This document shows, piece by piece, positions 42,056-50,429 of a stretch of 64,000 nucleotides of DNA. Position 1 is the first letter of the stretch. Each line of letters begins with the position of its first letter. A program made the position numbers and the translations under genes. Under the pieces are notes generated by a model, which worked only from the letters and a program-made list of their open reading frames with translations, was not told the origin of the DNA and made no database searches. The stretch is from Dongia_B sp035539215 (lineage in GTDB: Bacteria > Pseudomonadota > Alphaproteobacteria > Dongiales > Dongiaceae): assembly GCA_035539215.1 (NCBI GenBank), contig DATLIX010000177.1, forward strand, positions 1 through 64,000, given 5' to 3'.

Positions 42056-42796
42056 ATGGCTCGGAACACCAATCTGCGGCGGGGGACAAGCTGCCTGATC
42101 GCCTTGCTGGGCCTTTTGCTGATGCGGGCCGCGCCGGCGGAGGCCGTGGACCTGGAAGATCAGGGGTTGCATTTCAGCGATGAACGCGGCGGCTTTCATC
42201 TGCTCAGCGTGACCGGCACGGGAAGCATCGGCGATCCGATCACGGTGACCGAAGAGATGACCGGTCCGAGCGCGCCGATCCTGATTATCCGCGGCCTCAG
42301 CGCTGGCTTCGGCAACCGCGTCAACAGCTTCCACACCGCCGCGTTTGCCATGACCAAGATCATCATCAACCGCACCGACAAGGTCTGGCAAAGCTATCGG
42401 ATCGAATTGCGCGAGGTGGAGACGCGGCCCAGCGACTACAGCGACGGACTGAGTTTCGGGCAGAATTCGGCGGTCGCCAAGGACTTCACCGCAAGCCCCA
42501 ATTTCCCCGATGTCGAGCGCATCTTCGAGCCTGAGGACAGCATCACTTATACCGGCGGCGAGGTGCCGCCGGGGGGCTCGGCGATCCTGCAATTCGTCAT
42601 CAGCGACATGTCGCCAATTCATGAGTTCTATTTGTTCCAGCAACCGACGGCGCCGATCTCGCAACGCGATGCACCCCCGCATGAGGCCGGGCCGATGCGG
42701 CAAGCTGGACACCCCATGCCGCACCGGCCTCGATCGCCGGACAATCCCGTGGCCATCGCGGCGGTCATTGCCGGCAGCCGCAGAAGCGGCTTTTGA
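42056..42796 (+). CDS. Secreted protein of unknown function
   Basis: The protein is 246 residues from the start at 42056, which has GGGGA six bases upstream. A signal peptide (RRGTSCLIALLGLLLMRAAPAEA) precedes a beta-rich domain with no Cys. The sequence contains SDERGGFHLLSVTGTGSIGD and PPGGSAILQFVISDMSPIHEFYLFQQP, a pattern like an immunoglobulin-type beta-sandwich. The last 45 residues are His/Pro-rich and low in complexity (HEAGPMRQAGHPMPHRPRSP). No known family is recognised. It lies between the C69 gene (divergent) and fixL. Confidence 0.6.
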   Translation: MARNTNLRRGTSCLIALLGLLLMRAAPAEAVDLEDQGLHFSDERGGFHLLSVTGTGSIGDPITVTEEMTGPSAPILIIRGLSAGFGNRVNSFHTAAFAMTKIIINRTDKVWQSYRIELREVETRPSDYSDGLSFGQNSAVAKDFTASPNFPDVERIFEPEDSITYTGGEVPPGGSAILQFVISDMSPIHEFYLFQQPTAPISQRDAPPHEAGPMRQAGHPMPHRPRSPDNPVAIAAVIAGSRRSGF

Positions 42797-43363
42797 ACCG
42801 CTCCGTCGCGTCTCTTTCCCTCTTCTGGCGGGGACAGACGGCGAAGCTTGCTGTGACAAGCCTCGCCGACAGTGCGTCAGCAGCAGCGGGGCAGCTAACC
42901 AGTGCGCCGAAACGATACTGCTGTGGTTTCGGAGGGTGATCGAGGCCAGCCTCAATGAACTGAGCCGTTCGACCTTGCGATAGCGCTAACCGTCGGCGCG
43001 GCGTAGCGGCCGCGGTCTTCCTCGCCTATTTGATTTTGCCGGCCCGGCCATTCACGGCGCCGGGCACTGCCGTGCCCATGCTGACGGGCTTGCCGCGACG
43101 GAACGTCGGTCATCGATGACGGCAATGGTCTATTGTCTGCCGGAATCACATCTCCTACAAAGGGCTGCCGATTGATCCGCCCCGACTATTCCTGGGGTGA
43201 TCCGCCCGGGAAACCAGCGCGCAACGGTGGATTTTTATCCCAAGCGACGTATGATGCCGTTAATCCTCCTTCGAATTTAAACGATTTCACGATATCTGTC
43301 TTTCTGACGGTTTCGCATTTCCAGCCGGCGGCGCGAAGAAAGCTAAAGATTGGGGAAACAGGA
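42797..43363. other. Intergenic region upstream of fixL
   Basis: These 567 bases hold no gene that I can support. One frame is open back to 43133 ahead of fixL but its reading lacks family resemblance and includes AT-rich promoter-like sequence around 43255-43320. No FNR/FixK-type box was found, consistent with fixLJ expression that is independent of FixK. Confidence 0.4.
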
Positions 43364-45388
43364 ATGGGCTATGGTGGGACATCTAAAGCCGCAACGCGCC
43401 TACATTCCCAGGGCTTAGAGCATCCTTTCAGCCGCTTGATCCTTTCGGTTGCGCTTTACGTGGTCGCCAGCGTGGTCTCGCACCGCACGGCGGCCGTCAT
43501 CGAGCCATCTGTAGTCTTTCGACCGGAACTCGGCGTTGCCTGGGCGGCGTTCCTGATATTGCCGCGTCATGACTGGCTGAAGCTCGCGGTTCTGCTGGCC
43601 GGCGGTGCAGCCTTGTCCAGTTTCACTTTCGGCTATGGCAGCCTGCAATGGATTTTCAGCGCCCTGGCCCAGGTGGTCGTGGCCCTGGGCGGCGCCGTCG
43701 CCTACCGCCGCTACAGCCCCGCAGCAGAGCCTTTGGAGGATCTGGTCAGCCTGCAGACATTCCTCGCGGTCGGATTGGGGGTCGTCGCCCTCTCCGGTTC
43801 GATTGCTATTGTGCTGCGATACCTGGGATCGGCACGCCTGCCGGATGGTATCTGGGCCAGTCATTATGGCGCCTCGGCGATGGGTGTTCTGCTCTATACC
43901 CTGCCGGCGATTGCCTTCATCCATATGCGGCCTGCCAATCTTCGTTGGCGGCCTTCGCTCGACCTGCTGATCAGTGGCGGATTGGCGCTTGTCATCACCG
44001 TTCTGTCGCAATACGAGTGGCTCGGCTCGCACTTTTTCCCAAAGCTTTTTTCCATCCCCTTTCTGATCTGGGTCGCGATCCGCCGGCCGGCGACGGAGAC
44101 CGTCGTCTTGATGATGATCCTGTCGTCGATTGAGCTTTTCGATGTCATCGGCAAAGGGGGCGATGCCGCGGATATGGGCGGGCTGCCGGGTGAAGGCGTG
44201 CTGTGGCTGCAGATGGTCCTGGCGATTCGCACCGGTTCCATCCTGATGCTGACCGCCAGCATCTCGGCGCGCAACAAGGTGGAACGGACGGCAGCCGAAC
44301 ATGCGGCGCGCCTCCAATCCATGATCGAGGCCGTGCCTGATGCGATCATCACGATCGACCAGCTAGGGGCGATCAATTTTTTCAGCAGTGCGGCCGAGCG
44401 CATGTTCCAATACCGCGCCGAGGAAGTGATCGGGCGGAACGTCAAGATGCTGATGCCGTCGCCCTATCGGGCGGAGCATGATTCCTATCTCGAGCGCTAT
44501 CTGGAGACGGGTGAAAAGCGCGTCATCGGTATCGGCCGCGTGGTCGCGGCGCAACGCAAGGACGGCACGACGTTTCCGATCGAATTGGCGGTCGGCGAAG
44601 CGGTCCTGGACGGCCGGCATGTCTATACTGGACTCATTCGCGACATTTCCGAGAAGCAGGAGACGGCGCGGCGGCTGCACGAGGTGCAGGCCGATCTGCT
44701 GCATGTGTCGCGATTGAGCGCCATGGGCGAACTTGCCTCGGCCTTGGCGCACGAGCTCAACCAGCCTTTGACAGCCATCAACAATTACCTGCTGGCCGCG
44801 AAGCAGTTGATGAAGCGCGGACCGGCAGATCTTGAGAAAGCCTCGGAGGTCGTCGGCAAATCGATCGAGCAGGCGGTGCGGGCGGGGCAGATCATCCGCC
44901 AGCTCCGGCAATTTGTTGCCCGGCGCGAAGTCGAGCGGGAACATATCGATATCAACGTCGTGGTCGACGAAGCCAGCGCCCTGGCTTTTGTCGGATTGAA
45001 GGAACGCGGCATCGAAGTCAAGATCGAGCGGGCGGAGGATTTCCACCTGGTCTCGATCGACAAGATCCAGATCCAGCAGGTCCTTATCAATCTTATTCGC
45101 AACGCGGTCGACGCCATGGAAGGCGCGCCGCGTCGCCGGCTGATCATCAGGACGCTGGCGCGGCCGGATGAGGTGGAGATTTGCATCGTCGATACCGGCG
45201 GCGGCATCCCACCGGAAATGGCCGACAAGATCTTTCAGCCCTTTACCAGCACCAAGGCCTCGGGCATGGGGGTAGGCCTTTCCATCAGCCGTTCGATTGC
45301 CGAGGCGCATAATGGCCGGTTGTGGCATGAGCCGAGTCCCGACGGCGGAACCGTATTTCATTTATTGCTGCCGGTTGGTACAGATTAG
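43364..45388 (+). CDS. fixL: FixL-type oxygen-sensing histidine kinase with MASE1-like membrane domain
   Basis: The protein is 674 residues. About eight N-terminal helices (25-300) resemble a MASE1 sensor (PELGVAWAAFLILP, PFLIWVAIR). A PAS domain (315-435) follows. Compared with the heme PAS of Bradyrhizobium FixL, the proximal His200 aligns with His372 in EHDSYLERY, Arg206 with Arg378 and the ligand-sensing Arg220 with Arg392, so it very likely binds heme and senses oxygen. The kinase has phospho-acceptor His463 (ALAHELNQPLTAINNY) and a HATPase with VDTGGGIP and GMGVGLSISRSI. The start at 43364 (MGYGGTS) has GGGGA and GGA upstream. Confidence 0.9.
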   Translation: MGYGGTSKAATRLHSQGLEHPFSRLILSVALYVVASVVSHRTAAVIEPSVVFRPELGVAWAAFLILPRHDWLKLAVLLAGGAALSSFTFGYGSLQWIFSALAQVVVALGGAVAYRRYSPAAEPLEDLVSLQTFLAVGLGVVALSGSIAIVLRYLGSARLPDGIWASHYGASAMGVLLYTLPAIAFIHMRPANLRWRPSLDLLISGGLALVITVLSQYEWLGSHFFPKLFSIPFLIWVAIRRPATETVVLMMILSSIELFDVIGKGGDAADMGGLPGEGVLWLQMVLAIRTGSILMLTASISARNKVERTAAEHAARLQSMIEAVPDAIITIDQLGAINFFSSAAERMFQYRAEEVIGRNVKMLMPSPYRAEHDSYLERYLETGEKRVIGIGRVVAAQRKDGTTFPIELAVGEAVLDGRHVYTGLIRDISEKQETARRLHEVQADLLHVSRLSAMGELASALAHELNQPLTAINNYLLAAKQLMKRGPADLEKASEVVGKSIEQAVRAGQIIRQLRQFVARREVEREHIDINVVVDEASALAFVGLKERGIEVKIERAEDFHLVSIDKIQIQQVLINLIRNAVDAMEGAPRRRLIIRTLARPDEVEICIVDTGGGIPPEMADKIFQPFTSTKASGMGVGLSISRSIAEAHNGRLWHEPSPDGGTVFHLLLPVGTD

Positions 45389-45408
45389 TCCCCTGTTTAA
45401 ATCTGCTT

Positions 45409-46026
45409 ATGATCATGCCTTTTACCGTCTATATCGTTGATGATGAAGAACCGGTGCGGGAATCGCTCCGCATCCTGCTGGAAACGCACGGATTCGCGGT
45501 TCAATGCTTCGCATCAGGAGCGGAATTCCTCGCCGCGGCGCGGGCGGGCGGCCCAGGCTGCGTCCTGGCCGATCTGCAGATGCCGCAGATGGACGGTTTA
45601 CACCTGCTGACCGAAATGACGTCCGCCGGAATCAGGTTGCCGGTCGTCATGATGACCGGCTTCGGGCAGGTCGCCAGCGCCGTGGAGGCGATGAAGTCGG
45701 GAGCGATGGACTTCCTCGAAAAGCCGCTGACGGAAGAGCAGCTGCTGGCCTGCCTGGAGCGGGCGAAATCGAGTTTGAAGCAGCTTCAGCAAACCACGGA
45801 ACGCCAGGCCGAAGCGGCTGCCCGAATCGCCAAGCTGACGCCGCGCGAGAAGGATATCTTCGATCGGCTGGCGCTCGGCATGCAGAACAAGATGGTGGCG
45901 CTCGAATTGGATATCAGCCCCCGCACGGTTGAACTCCACCGCGCCCGCATTATGGAAAAGCTCGGCGCCGCGAGTCTGTCGGATCTCGTGCGTTTGGCCC
46001 TGTCGCTCGAAAGCAGGGAAAATTGA
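45409..46026 (+). CDS. fixJ: FixJ-type response regulator
   Basis: The protein is 205 residues. The receiver has the DD pair (DDEEPVRESL), phospho-acceptor Asp55 in CVLADLQMP, the switch Thr in MMTGFG and Lys in LEKPLTEEQL. The C-terminal LuxR/GerE helix-turn-helix is LTPREKDIFDRLALGMQNKMVALELDISPRTVELHRARIMEKLG (shown in part: ISPRTVELHRARI). It receives phosphate from FixL and activates fixK. It lies 20 bases behind fixL; ATG 45415 is an alternative start. Confidence 0.92.
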   Translation: MIMPFTVYIVDDEEPVRESLRILLETHGFAVQCFASGAEFLAAARAGGPGCVLADLQMPQMDGLHLLTEMTSAGIRLPVVMMTGFGQVASAVEAMKSGAMDFLEKPLTEEQLLACLERAKSSLKQLQQTTERQAEAAARIAKLTPREKDIFDRLALGMQNKMVALELDISPRTVELHRARIMEKLGAASLSDLVRLALSLESREN

Positions 46027-46112
46027 TTTGATCGATCTGCCGGGGCGGCTCGATGCAACCCCCTGGCAAGTCGATGGTTATTCCGCCACTTCGCGGCGGA
46101 AACCAGATTGAC

Positions 46113-46126
46113 ATGATCTAGGTCAA
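46113..46126 (+). promoter_or_regulatory. FixK/FNR box upstream of the receiver-only gene
   Basis: ATGATCTAGGTCAA matches TTGAT-N4-RTCAA except for the first base. Its centre is about 41 bases before 46161, so a class II promoter would start transcription at about that position; the start codon at 46188 would then have a leader of about 27 bases. Boxes close to TTGATCTAGGTCAA are common FixK targets. Confidence 0.55.
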
Positions 46127-46160
46127 AGCTCGCATCTGCGGACGGGTTTTTAATCGCGCC

Positions 46161-46577
46161 ATGATGGACGCAGTTTTAGAAAAGCAGATGAGCAGCGATC
46201 ACACCGACCAGGACATTATTGTCATCGTCGATGACGACGACGCAGCGAGAGATTCATTGAAGACCCTGTTGGAAGTACAGGGCTTCACAGTGGAATCCTT
46301 TGAAACCTGCGAAGATTTTCTCAAATCGGCAGCCCTGCGCCGTAACGGCTGCCTGGTCCTCGATGTGCATCTGCCGGGCATGAGTGGGCTGGAATTGATG
46401 GAAGAGCTGGCCCATCGCCGGATTGTGCACCGCATCATTCTGGTCACCGGCCGGAACGATAAATCGATCAAGGACCGCGCCACGGCTTTGGGAGCGGCCG
46501 CCCTGCTGGATAAGCCGATCGATTTCGATGCGCTGATGGCCGCCATCGAAGGCCCCCAAGCCCGGTCACATACGTAA
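46161..46577 (+). CDS. Receiver-only response regulator between fixJ and fixK
   Basis: The protein is 138 residues with a single receiver and no output domain. The pocket DDDDAARDSL, phospho-acceptor Asp68 in CLVLDVHLPG, switch Thr in ILVTGRND and Lys in LLDKPID are intact. In Bradyrhizobium the same fixL-fixJ-receiver-fixK order exists, and the receiver gene is FixK-linked. It may act as a phosphate sink or modulator of FixL signalling. ATG 46188 (MSSDHTD) could be the true start if the FixK box marks a class II promoter. The stop lies within the palindromic region before fixK. Confidence 0.85.
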   Translation: MMDAVLEKQMSSDHTDQDIIVIVDDDDAARDSLKTLLEVQGFTVESFETCEDFLKSAALRRNGCLVLDVHLPGMSGLELMEELAHRRIVHRIILVTGRNDKSIKDRATALGAAALLDKPIDFDALMAAIEGPQARSHT

Positions 46578-46612
46578 TACTACGTATGTCCTAGGTGGTA
46601 CTACGTACGTAG
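46568..46612 (+). promoter_or_regulatory. TACGTA palindromes in the fixK promoter, probable FixJ sites
   Basis: ACATACGTA (46568-46576) and its exact complement TACGTATGT (46581-46589) flank ATAC, and a perfect 12-base palindrome CTACGTACGTAG occupies 46601-46612. Both are centred on TACGTA, 76 to 120 bases before the FixK start at 46688. FixJ/NarL-type regulators bind TACGTA-like half-sites, so they suit activation of fixK by phosphorylated FixJ. Confidence 0.6.
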
Positions 46613-46687
46613 CGCCCCCGAATATTTCCCAGCCTGGACTGGCCCCAAGATAGCCGCATTCCAACCGGATATCGAAGGGGACAGACA

Positions 46688-47491
46688 ATGCTGATGATGA
46701 CCAACAAAGCCGCCGTTCGACTGGCCGATAGCCAAGCCTCGTCCGGCCTGCCCGGCAACCTGATCGCCCTCAACGCCAATTCCCAGCCTGCCGTTTGCCC
46801 CTCAATGACATCTGTCGTCGCCAAGGTCTCGGCACGGCGCCCGTCGCGCCCGCTGCAGGCCGGCGAATCGGTTTTCCTGCAGGGCGACCGGGTCAACAGC
46901 ATCTATATCCTGCAGCAGGGTTGGGCCTTCTGCTATCAGACGCTGGAAGACGGCCGCCGTCAGATCATCGATTTCGTCCTGCCGGGGGATGTCGTTTCCT
47001 TCGGCCAGGCCGCGTCGATGTCCTACGGGGTCGAAGCGCTGACGGCCTGCAGCTTCGCCAAGTTCTCTAAGGCTGAGCTCGACGCCGGGTTGCAGGAAGA
47101 AGCGGGTCTCGCCATGGAGATCATGCAGTCCGTCTGTTCCAGCCAGTCGCGCGCCTTCGATCACCTGACCAATATCGGCCGCCGCACCGCCAAGGAGCGG
47201 GTCGCCTATCTGCTCCTGGAACTCGTGCAGCGCCTCGGCCGCAGCGGCATGGCGGCGCGCAAGCAGTTCAGCCTGCCTTTCGGCCAGTCGCATTTCGCCG
47301 ATGCTCTCGGCCTCAGCAGCGAGACCGTCTGCCGCTGCCTCTCCGATTTCAAGGCCAAGAAGATCCTGGTGCTGCAGCGTGGCCGCCTCGACCTGTTCGA
47401 CATCGACGCGCTCGCCGAAGAAGCCGGCGTGCTGCTGGATGACGAGAATTGGGAAGAACAGGCACCGAAGGCTCGCATGGCGCGCGCCTGA
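46688..47491 (+). CDS. fixK: FixK-type CRP/FNR transcription regulator
   Basis: The protein is 267 residues with a cyclic-nucleotide-binding-like fold (about 50-165, with GDRVNSIYILQQGWAFCYQ) and a CRP-type HTH (about 195-235: QSHFADALGLSSETVCRCLSDFK). The N-terminal Cys cluster of oxygen-sensing FNR is absent, so it is FixK-like and controlled by FixLJ. Two cysteines, Cys215 and Cys217, lie in the recognition helix; in Bradyrhizobium FixK2 a Cys near the DNA makes it redox-sensitive. GGGGACAG precedes the start. It is expected to activate microaerobic genes through TTGAT-N4-ATCAA boxes such as those at 14812 and 46113. Confidence 0.9.
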   Translation: MLMMTNKAAVRLADSQASSGLPGNLIALNANSQPAVCPSMTSVVAKVSARRPSRPLQAGESVFLQGDRVNSIYILQQGWAFCYQTLEDGRRQIIDFVLPGDVVSFGQAASMSYGVEALTACSFAKFSKAELDAGLQEEAGLAMEIMQSVCSSQSRAFDHLTNIGRRTAKERVAYLLLELVQRLGRSGMAARKQFSLPFGQSHFADALGLSSETVCRCLSDFKAKKILVLQRGRLDLFDIDALAEEAGVLLDDENWEEQAPKARMARA

Positions 47492-47520
47492 CACTTTCTC
47501 CAAAGCTGTTCCCCAAACTG

Positions 47521-47562
47521 AAGCCGGGCGCGATCACAGGATCGTCCCGGCTTTCTTGTTTT
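47521..47562 (+). terminator. Terminator after fixK
   Basis: AAGCCGGG (47521-47528) pairs with CCCGGCTT (47546-47553) around an inner CGATC/GATCG stem with ACAG loop, followed by TCTTGTTTT. It is a good intrinsic terminator for fixK and lies just before the convergent SDR stop at 47574. Confidence 0.8.
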
Positions 47563-47573
47563 CGCCCGCCCCG

Positions 47574-48311
47574 TCAAAGGGTGCTCATGCCGCCGTCAAT
47601 GGTGAGTTCGGCGCCGACCGTGTAGGCTGATTCGTCCGAGGCGAAAAAGATTACCGCTTTGGCGATTTCGGAAGGGGTGCCGCGCCGGCCGGCCGGGATC
47701 ATGCCGACGAGGCCCTTGATCGCCTCGTCATCCATGCCGATCTTGCCGTAGAGCGGCGTCGCGACCGGGCCGGGGCTCACGGCATTGACGCGGATGCCGC
47801 GGCCGAGCAATTCGCCCGACAAGGTTCGGATCAGCGTCTGCAAGGCGCCCTTGGTAGCGGCATAGACGCTGCTGTTCGGCATGCCGATATGGGCGTTGAT
47901 CGAGGTGTTGAGCACGATCGATGCCGGATTGGCGAAGAGCGGCAGCAGCGCCTGGATGAGGAAATAGGGACCTTTCACATTGATCGCGAAGGAGCGATCG
48001 AAGCCCGCTTCGTCCCAGGCGTCGAGCGGCCTGAAATCGCCGATGCCGGCATTGACGAAAAGGACATCGAGCCCACCAAAGGCCTGCTTGATCTGTTCGG
48101 CGACCTTCTTCTGTCCGGCGACGTCGCCGGCATCGGACTGGATGATGAGAGCGTCCTTGCCGAGGGTCTTGCGGGCCTCCTCGATGGTCTTCGGGTTGGT
48201 GCCGGTGACCGCCACGCGGGCACCTTCGGCGATGAACTGTTTCGCGGTCTCCAGGCCGATGCCGCTGGTGCCGCCGGTGATCAGGGTGCGCTTGCCTGCC
48301 AGTCTGCTCAT
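47574..48311 (-). CDS. SDR-family oxidoreductase
   Basis: The protein is 245 residues. It has cofactor motif TGGTSGIG, the NAG element in FVNAGIGDF, and the catalytic Ser-Tyr-Lys set in SSVYAATKGAL. The C-terminus TVGAELTIDGGMSTL is typical of classical short-chain dehydrogenases, which reduce or oxidise carbonyl and alcohol groups with NAD(P). A second SDR gene lies upstream with 41 bases between the stop and this start. Confidence 0.88.
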   Translation of the reverse strand: MSRLAGKRTLITGGTSGIGLETAKQFIAEGARVAVTGTNPKTIEEARKTLGKDALIIQSDAGDVAGQKKVAEQIKQAFGGLDVLFVNAGIGDFRPLDAWDEAGFDRSFAINVKGPYFLIQALLPLFANPASIVLNTSINAHIGMPNSSVYAATKGALQTLIRTLSGELLGRGIRVNAVSPGPVATPLYGKIGMDDEAIKGLVGMIPAGRRGTPSEIAKAVIFFASDESAYTVGAELTIDGGMSTL

Positions 48312-48352
48312 GATGATTCTCCTGCAACCAAGTGGTTGTCTGTTCGCATCGT

Positions 48353-49117
48353 TTAGACGCGGGTGATCGAGGCGCCGCCATCGACCAGTGACGCCGTGCC
48401 GGTGACGAAGCTGCTGTCATCCGAGGCGAGATAGAGCACCGAGCGCGCCAGTTCCTCGGCTGTCGCCACGCGCTTCAGCGCATGGAGATTGGTGATGAAG
48501 CTCTGCGATTCCGGCGTGTTGTTCATCTCGCGATACATTGCGGTATCGACTGCACCCGGCAGCACCGCATTGACCCGCACCTTCTGCGCGCCGAATTCAG
48601 CGGCGAGCGCCTGGGTGAGGCCGATGACGCCGGCCTTGCTGGCGGCATAGGCGGCGACACCTGGGAAGGCGAAGCTGTAGCCGACGAAGGTCGAGGTGAA
48701 GATCACCGAGCCGCCGCCATTCTTCAGCATCGCCGCGATCTGATGCTTGGCGCCCAGGAAAGATGCGGTGAGGTTGATGCCGATCGCCTCGTTCCAGCCG
48801 GCTTCCGACACTTGCGTGCTGGGGCCGCTTTCGCCCAGCGTGCCGGCATTATTGAACGCGATGTCGAGCTTGCCATAGGTCTTCACCGCCAGTGCCACCA
48901 AGGCCTTGGCATAATCCTCCGAACGGACGTCACCCGCGAGCGCCACGGCCGCGCCGCCGGCCGTCTCGATCTCGGCGACCAGGCTTTCCAGTTCGGAAGC
49001 CCGACGCGCGCCGACCACGACTTTGGCACCCTCGGCGGCGAAAAGCTTTGCCGTCGCCCGTCCGATCCCCGAACTGGCGCCCGTGACGATCGCGACCTTG
49101 TTTTCCAGACGAGCCAT
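48353..49117 (-). CDS. SDR-family oxidoreductase
   Basis: The protein is 254 residues from 49117, chosen for GGAGAAA upstream (49129 is a less likely start). It has TGASSGIGRATA, NNAGTLGESGP, the catalytic block VAAYAASKAGV and the FVTGTASLVDGG end. It is in the classical SDR family and could be an alcohol, sugar or 3-oxoacyl reductase. Transcription of both SDR genes is divergent from the LysR gene at 49313, which is the probable controller. Confidence 0.88.
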   Translation of the reverse strand: MARLENKVAIVTGASSGIGRATAKLFAAEGAKVVVGARRASELESLVAEIETAGGAAVALAGDVRSEDYAKALVALAVKTYGKLDIAFNNAGTLGESGPSTQVSEAGWNEAIGINLTASFLGAKHQIAAMLKNGGGSVIFTSTFVGYSFAFPGVAAYAASKAGVIGLTQALAAEFGAQKVRVNAVLPGAVDTAMYREMNNTPESQSFITNLHALKRVATAEELARSVLYLASDDSSFVTGTASLVDGGASITRV

Positions 49118-49312
49118 GATTTTCTCCACTAAGACATTGATTTTGCCGTTTCTCCGGCCCGGTTGCCGCTATGGCCTGGGGCCGGTTGGCGGTTCCGATG
49201 ACAGAAGTATGGCGTACCTTCGGCGTTCGGATTAGTCTGCCAGTTACGAAAGTGCTTTTCGGAAAAAACGGACAATTAGTTGGATCAACCCGGGCGCGTA
49301 GCGGGGATGAAA

Positions 49313-50212
49313 ATGAAGCTCGATGGCGTGGCGACCTTTGTCGCGGTGGCCGAGGCAGGTTCCATCAGCGAAGCCGCACGCCGGCTCAGCCTGTCGAAAT
49401 CGGTGGTGAGCGAGCGTCTGGCGGAGCTCGAACGCAGCCTCGGCGCGACGCTCCTGCACCGGACCACGCGCAAGCTGAGCCTGACCGAGGATGGTGCGGC
49501 CTTTCTCGGGCGGGCGTCCCGCATTACCCGCGATGTCGAAGCGGCCATGGCCGATCTGGCGGAAAGACGCGGCGAGCTGGTCGGGCCTTTGCGCATTTCG
49601 GCGCCGGTGACCTTCGGCCATCTGCATCTCGGCCCGGCGATCTATCCCTTCCTCCGCCAGCATCCGCGGATCGAGTTGACCATCGATCTGAATGACCGCC
49701 GGGTCGATGCGGCGGCGGATGGTTTCGATGCGGTGCTGCGCAACGGCGCCATCGCCGACAGCCGCCTGATGGCCTGGCGGCTGGCGCCGAGCCGGCGCGT
49801 CCTGGTGGCGGCGCCGGATTATCTCGCGACCCACGGCATACCGAAAACGCTGGCCGATCTGGAACGGCATCGCGGCGTCTTCTATACCAACCGTGGTGCG
49901 GCCGACTGGCACTTCGCGACCGGCGAAGGCACCGTCTCGGTGCGCGGAGAGGTCGGACTCCGGGTGAATAACGGCCATATGATGCGCGATGCGGCGATCG
50001 CCGGCCTCGGCATCGCCCTGATGCCGAGCTTCATTGTCGGTGACGCAATCCGTGCCGGCAGCCTCACGCAGATCCAGCTCGACGTGGCGCCATTGCCGGA
50101 ATGGATCTACATGGCGCATCCTGAAGGCCGGCATCCATCGGCGAAATTGCGCGCTTTGGCCGATTGCCTGCGACAGGCCTTCGGCGATCCGCCCTACTGG
50201 GATTCATTCTGA
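49313..50212 (+). CDS. LysR-family regulator of the SDR genes
   Basis: The protein is 299 residues from ATG 49313, with GGGGATGA upstream; 49280 (TTG) and 49307 are weaker options. The HTH reads VATFVAVAEAGSISEAARRLSL, SKSVVSERLAELERSLGATLLHRT, and the effector domain starts near residue 90. The pattern matches the CrgA/DsdC-like LysR branch. It lies between two SDR pairs and diverges from the first pair. Confidence 0.87.
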   Translation: MKLDGVATFVAVAEAGSISEAARRLSLSKSVVSERLAELERSLGATLLHRTTRKLSLTEDGAAFLGRASRITRDVEAAMADLAERRGELVGPLRISAPVTFGHLHLGPAIYPFLRQHPRIELTIDLNDRRVDAAADGFDAVLRNGAIADSRLMAWRLAPSRRVLVAAPDYLATHGIPKTLADLERHRGVFYTNRGAADWHFATGEGTVSVRGEVGLRVNNGHMMRDAAIAGLGIALMPSFIVGDAIRAGSLTQIQLDVAPLPEWIYMAHPEGRHPSAKLRALADCLRQAFGDPPYWDSF

Positions 50213-50429
50213 GGTTGTAAGGCGTCGTGCGGGCTGCCGAGCAAGATGGCCGTCCAATCCGGCAATGGCGCGCATCCGGAAGCCCCCGGCGCTGCTTGTC
50301 ATATTATTCGCGATTTCCGAATTGTGATGCCGATATAAGAAAGATTATCCGCAAAACAAATCAGACTATCTCTTATTGCAGAGCCGCTCGCCCCTCTGGC
50401 GACCGTGCAAAATGCCAAGGAGATGGAAA

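Noticed and set aside
43133..43363. Upstream extension of fixL
   Set aside because: The 77 residues have no family resemblance, and ribosome-site bases precede ATG 43364 where the MASE1-like part begins.
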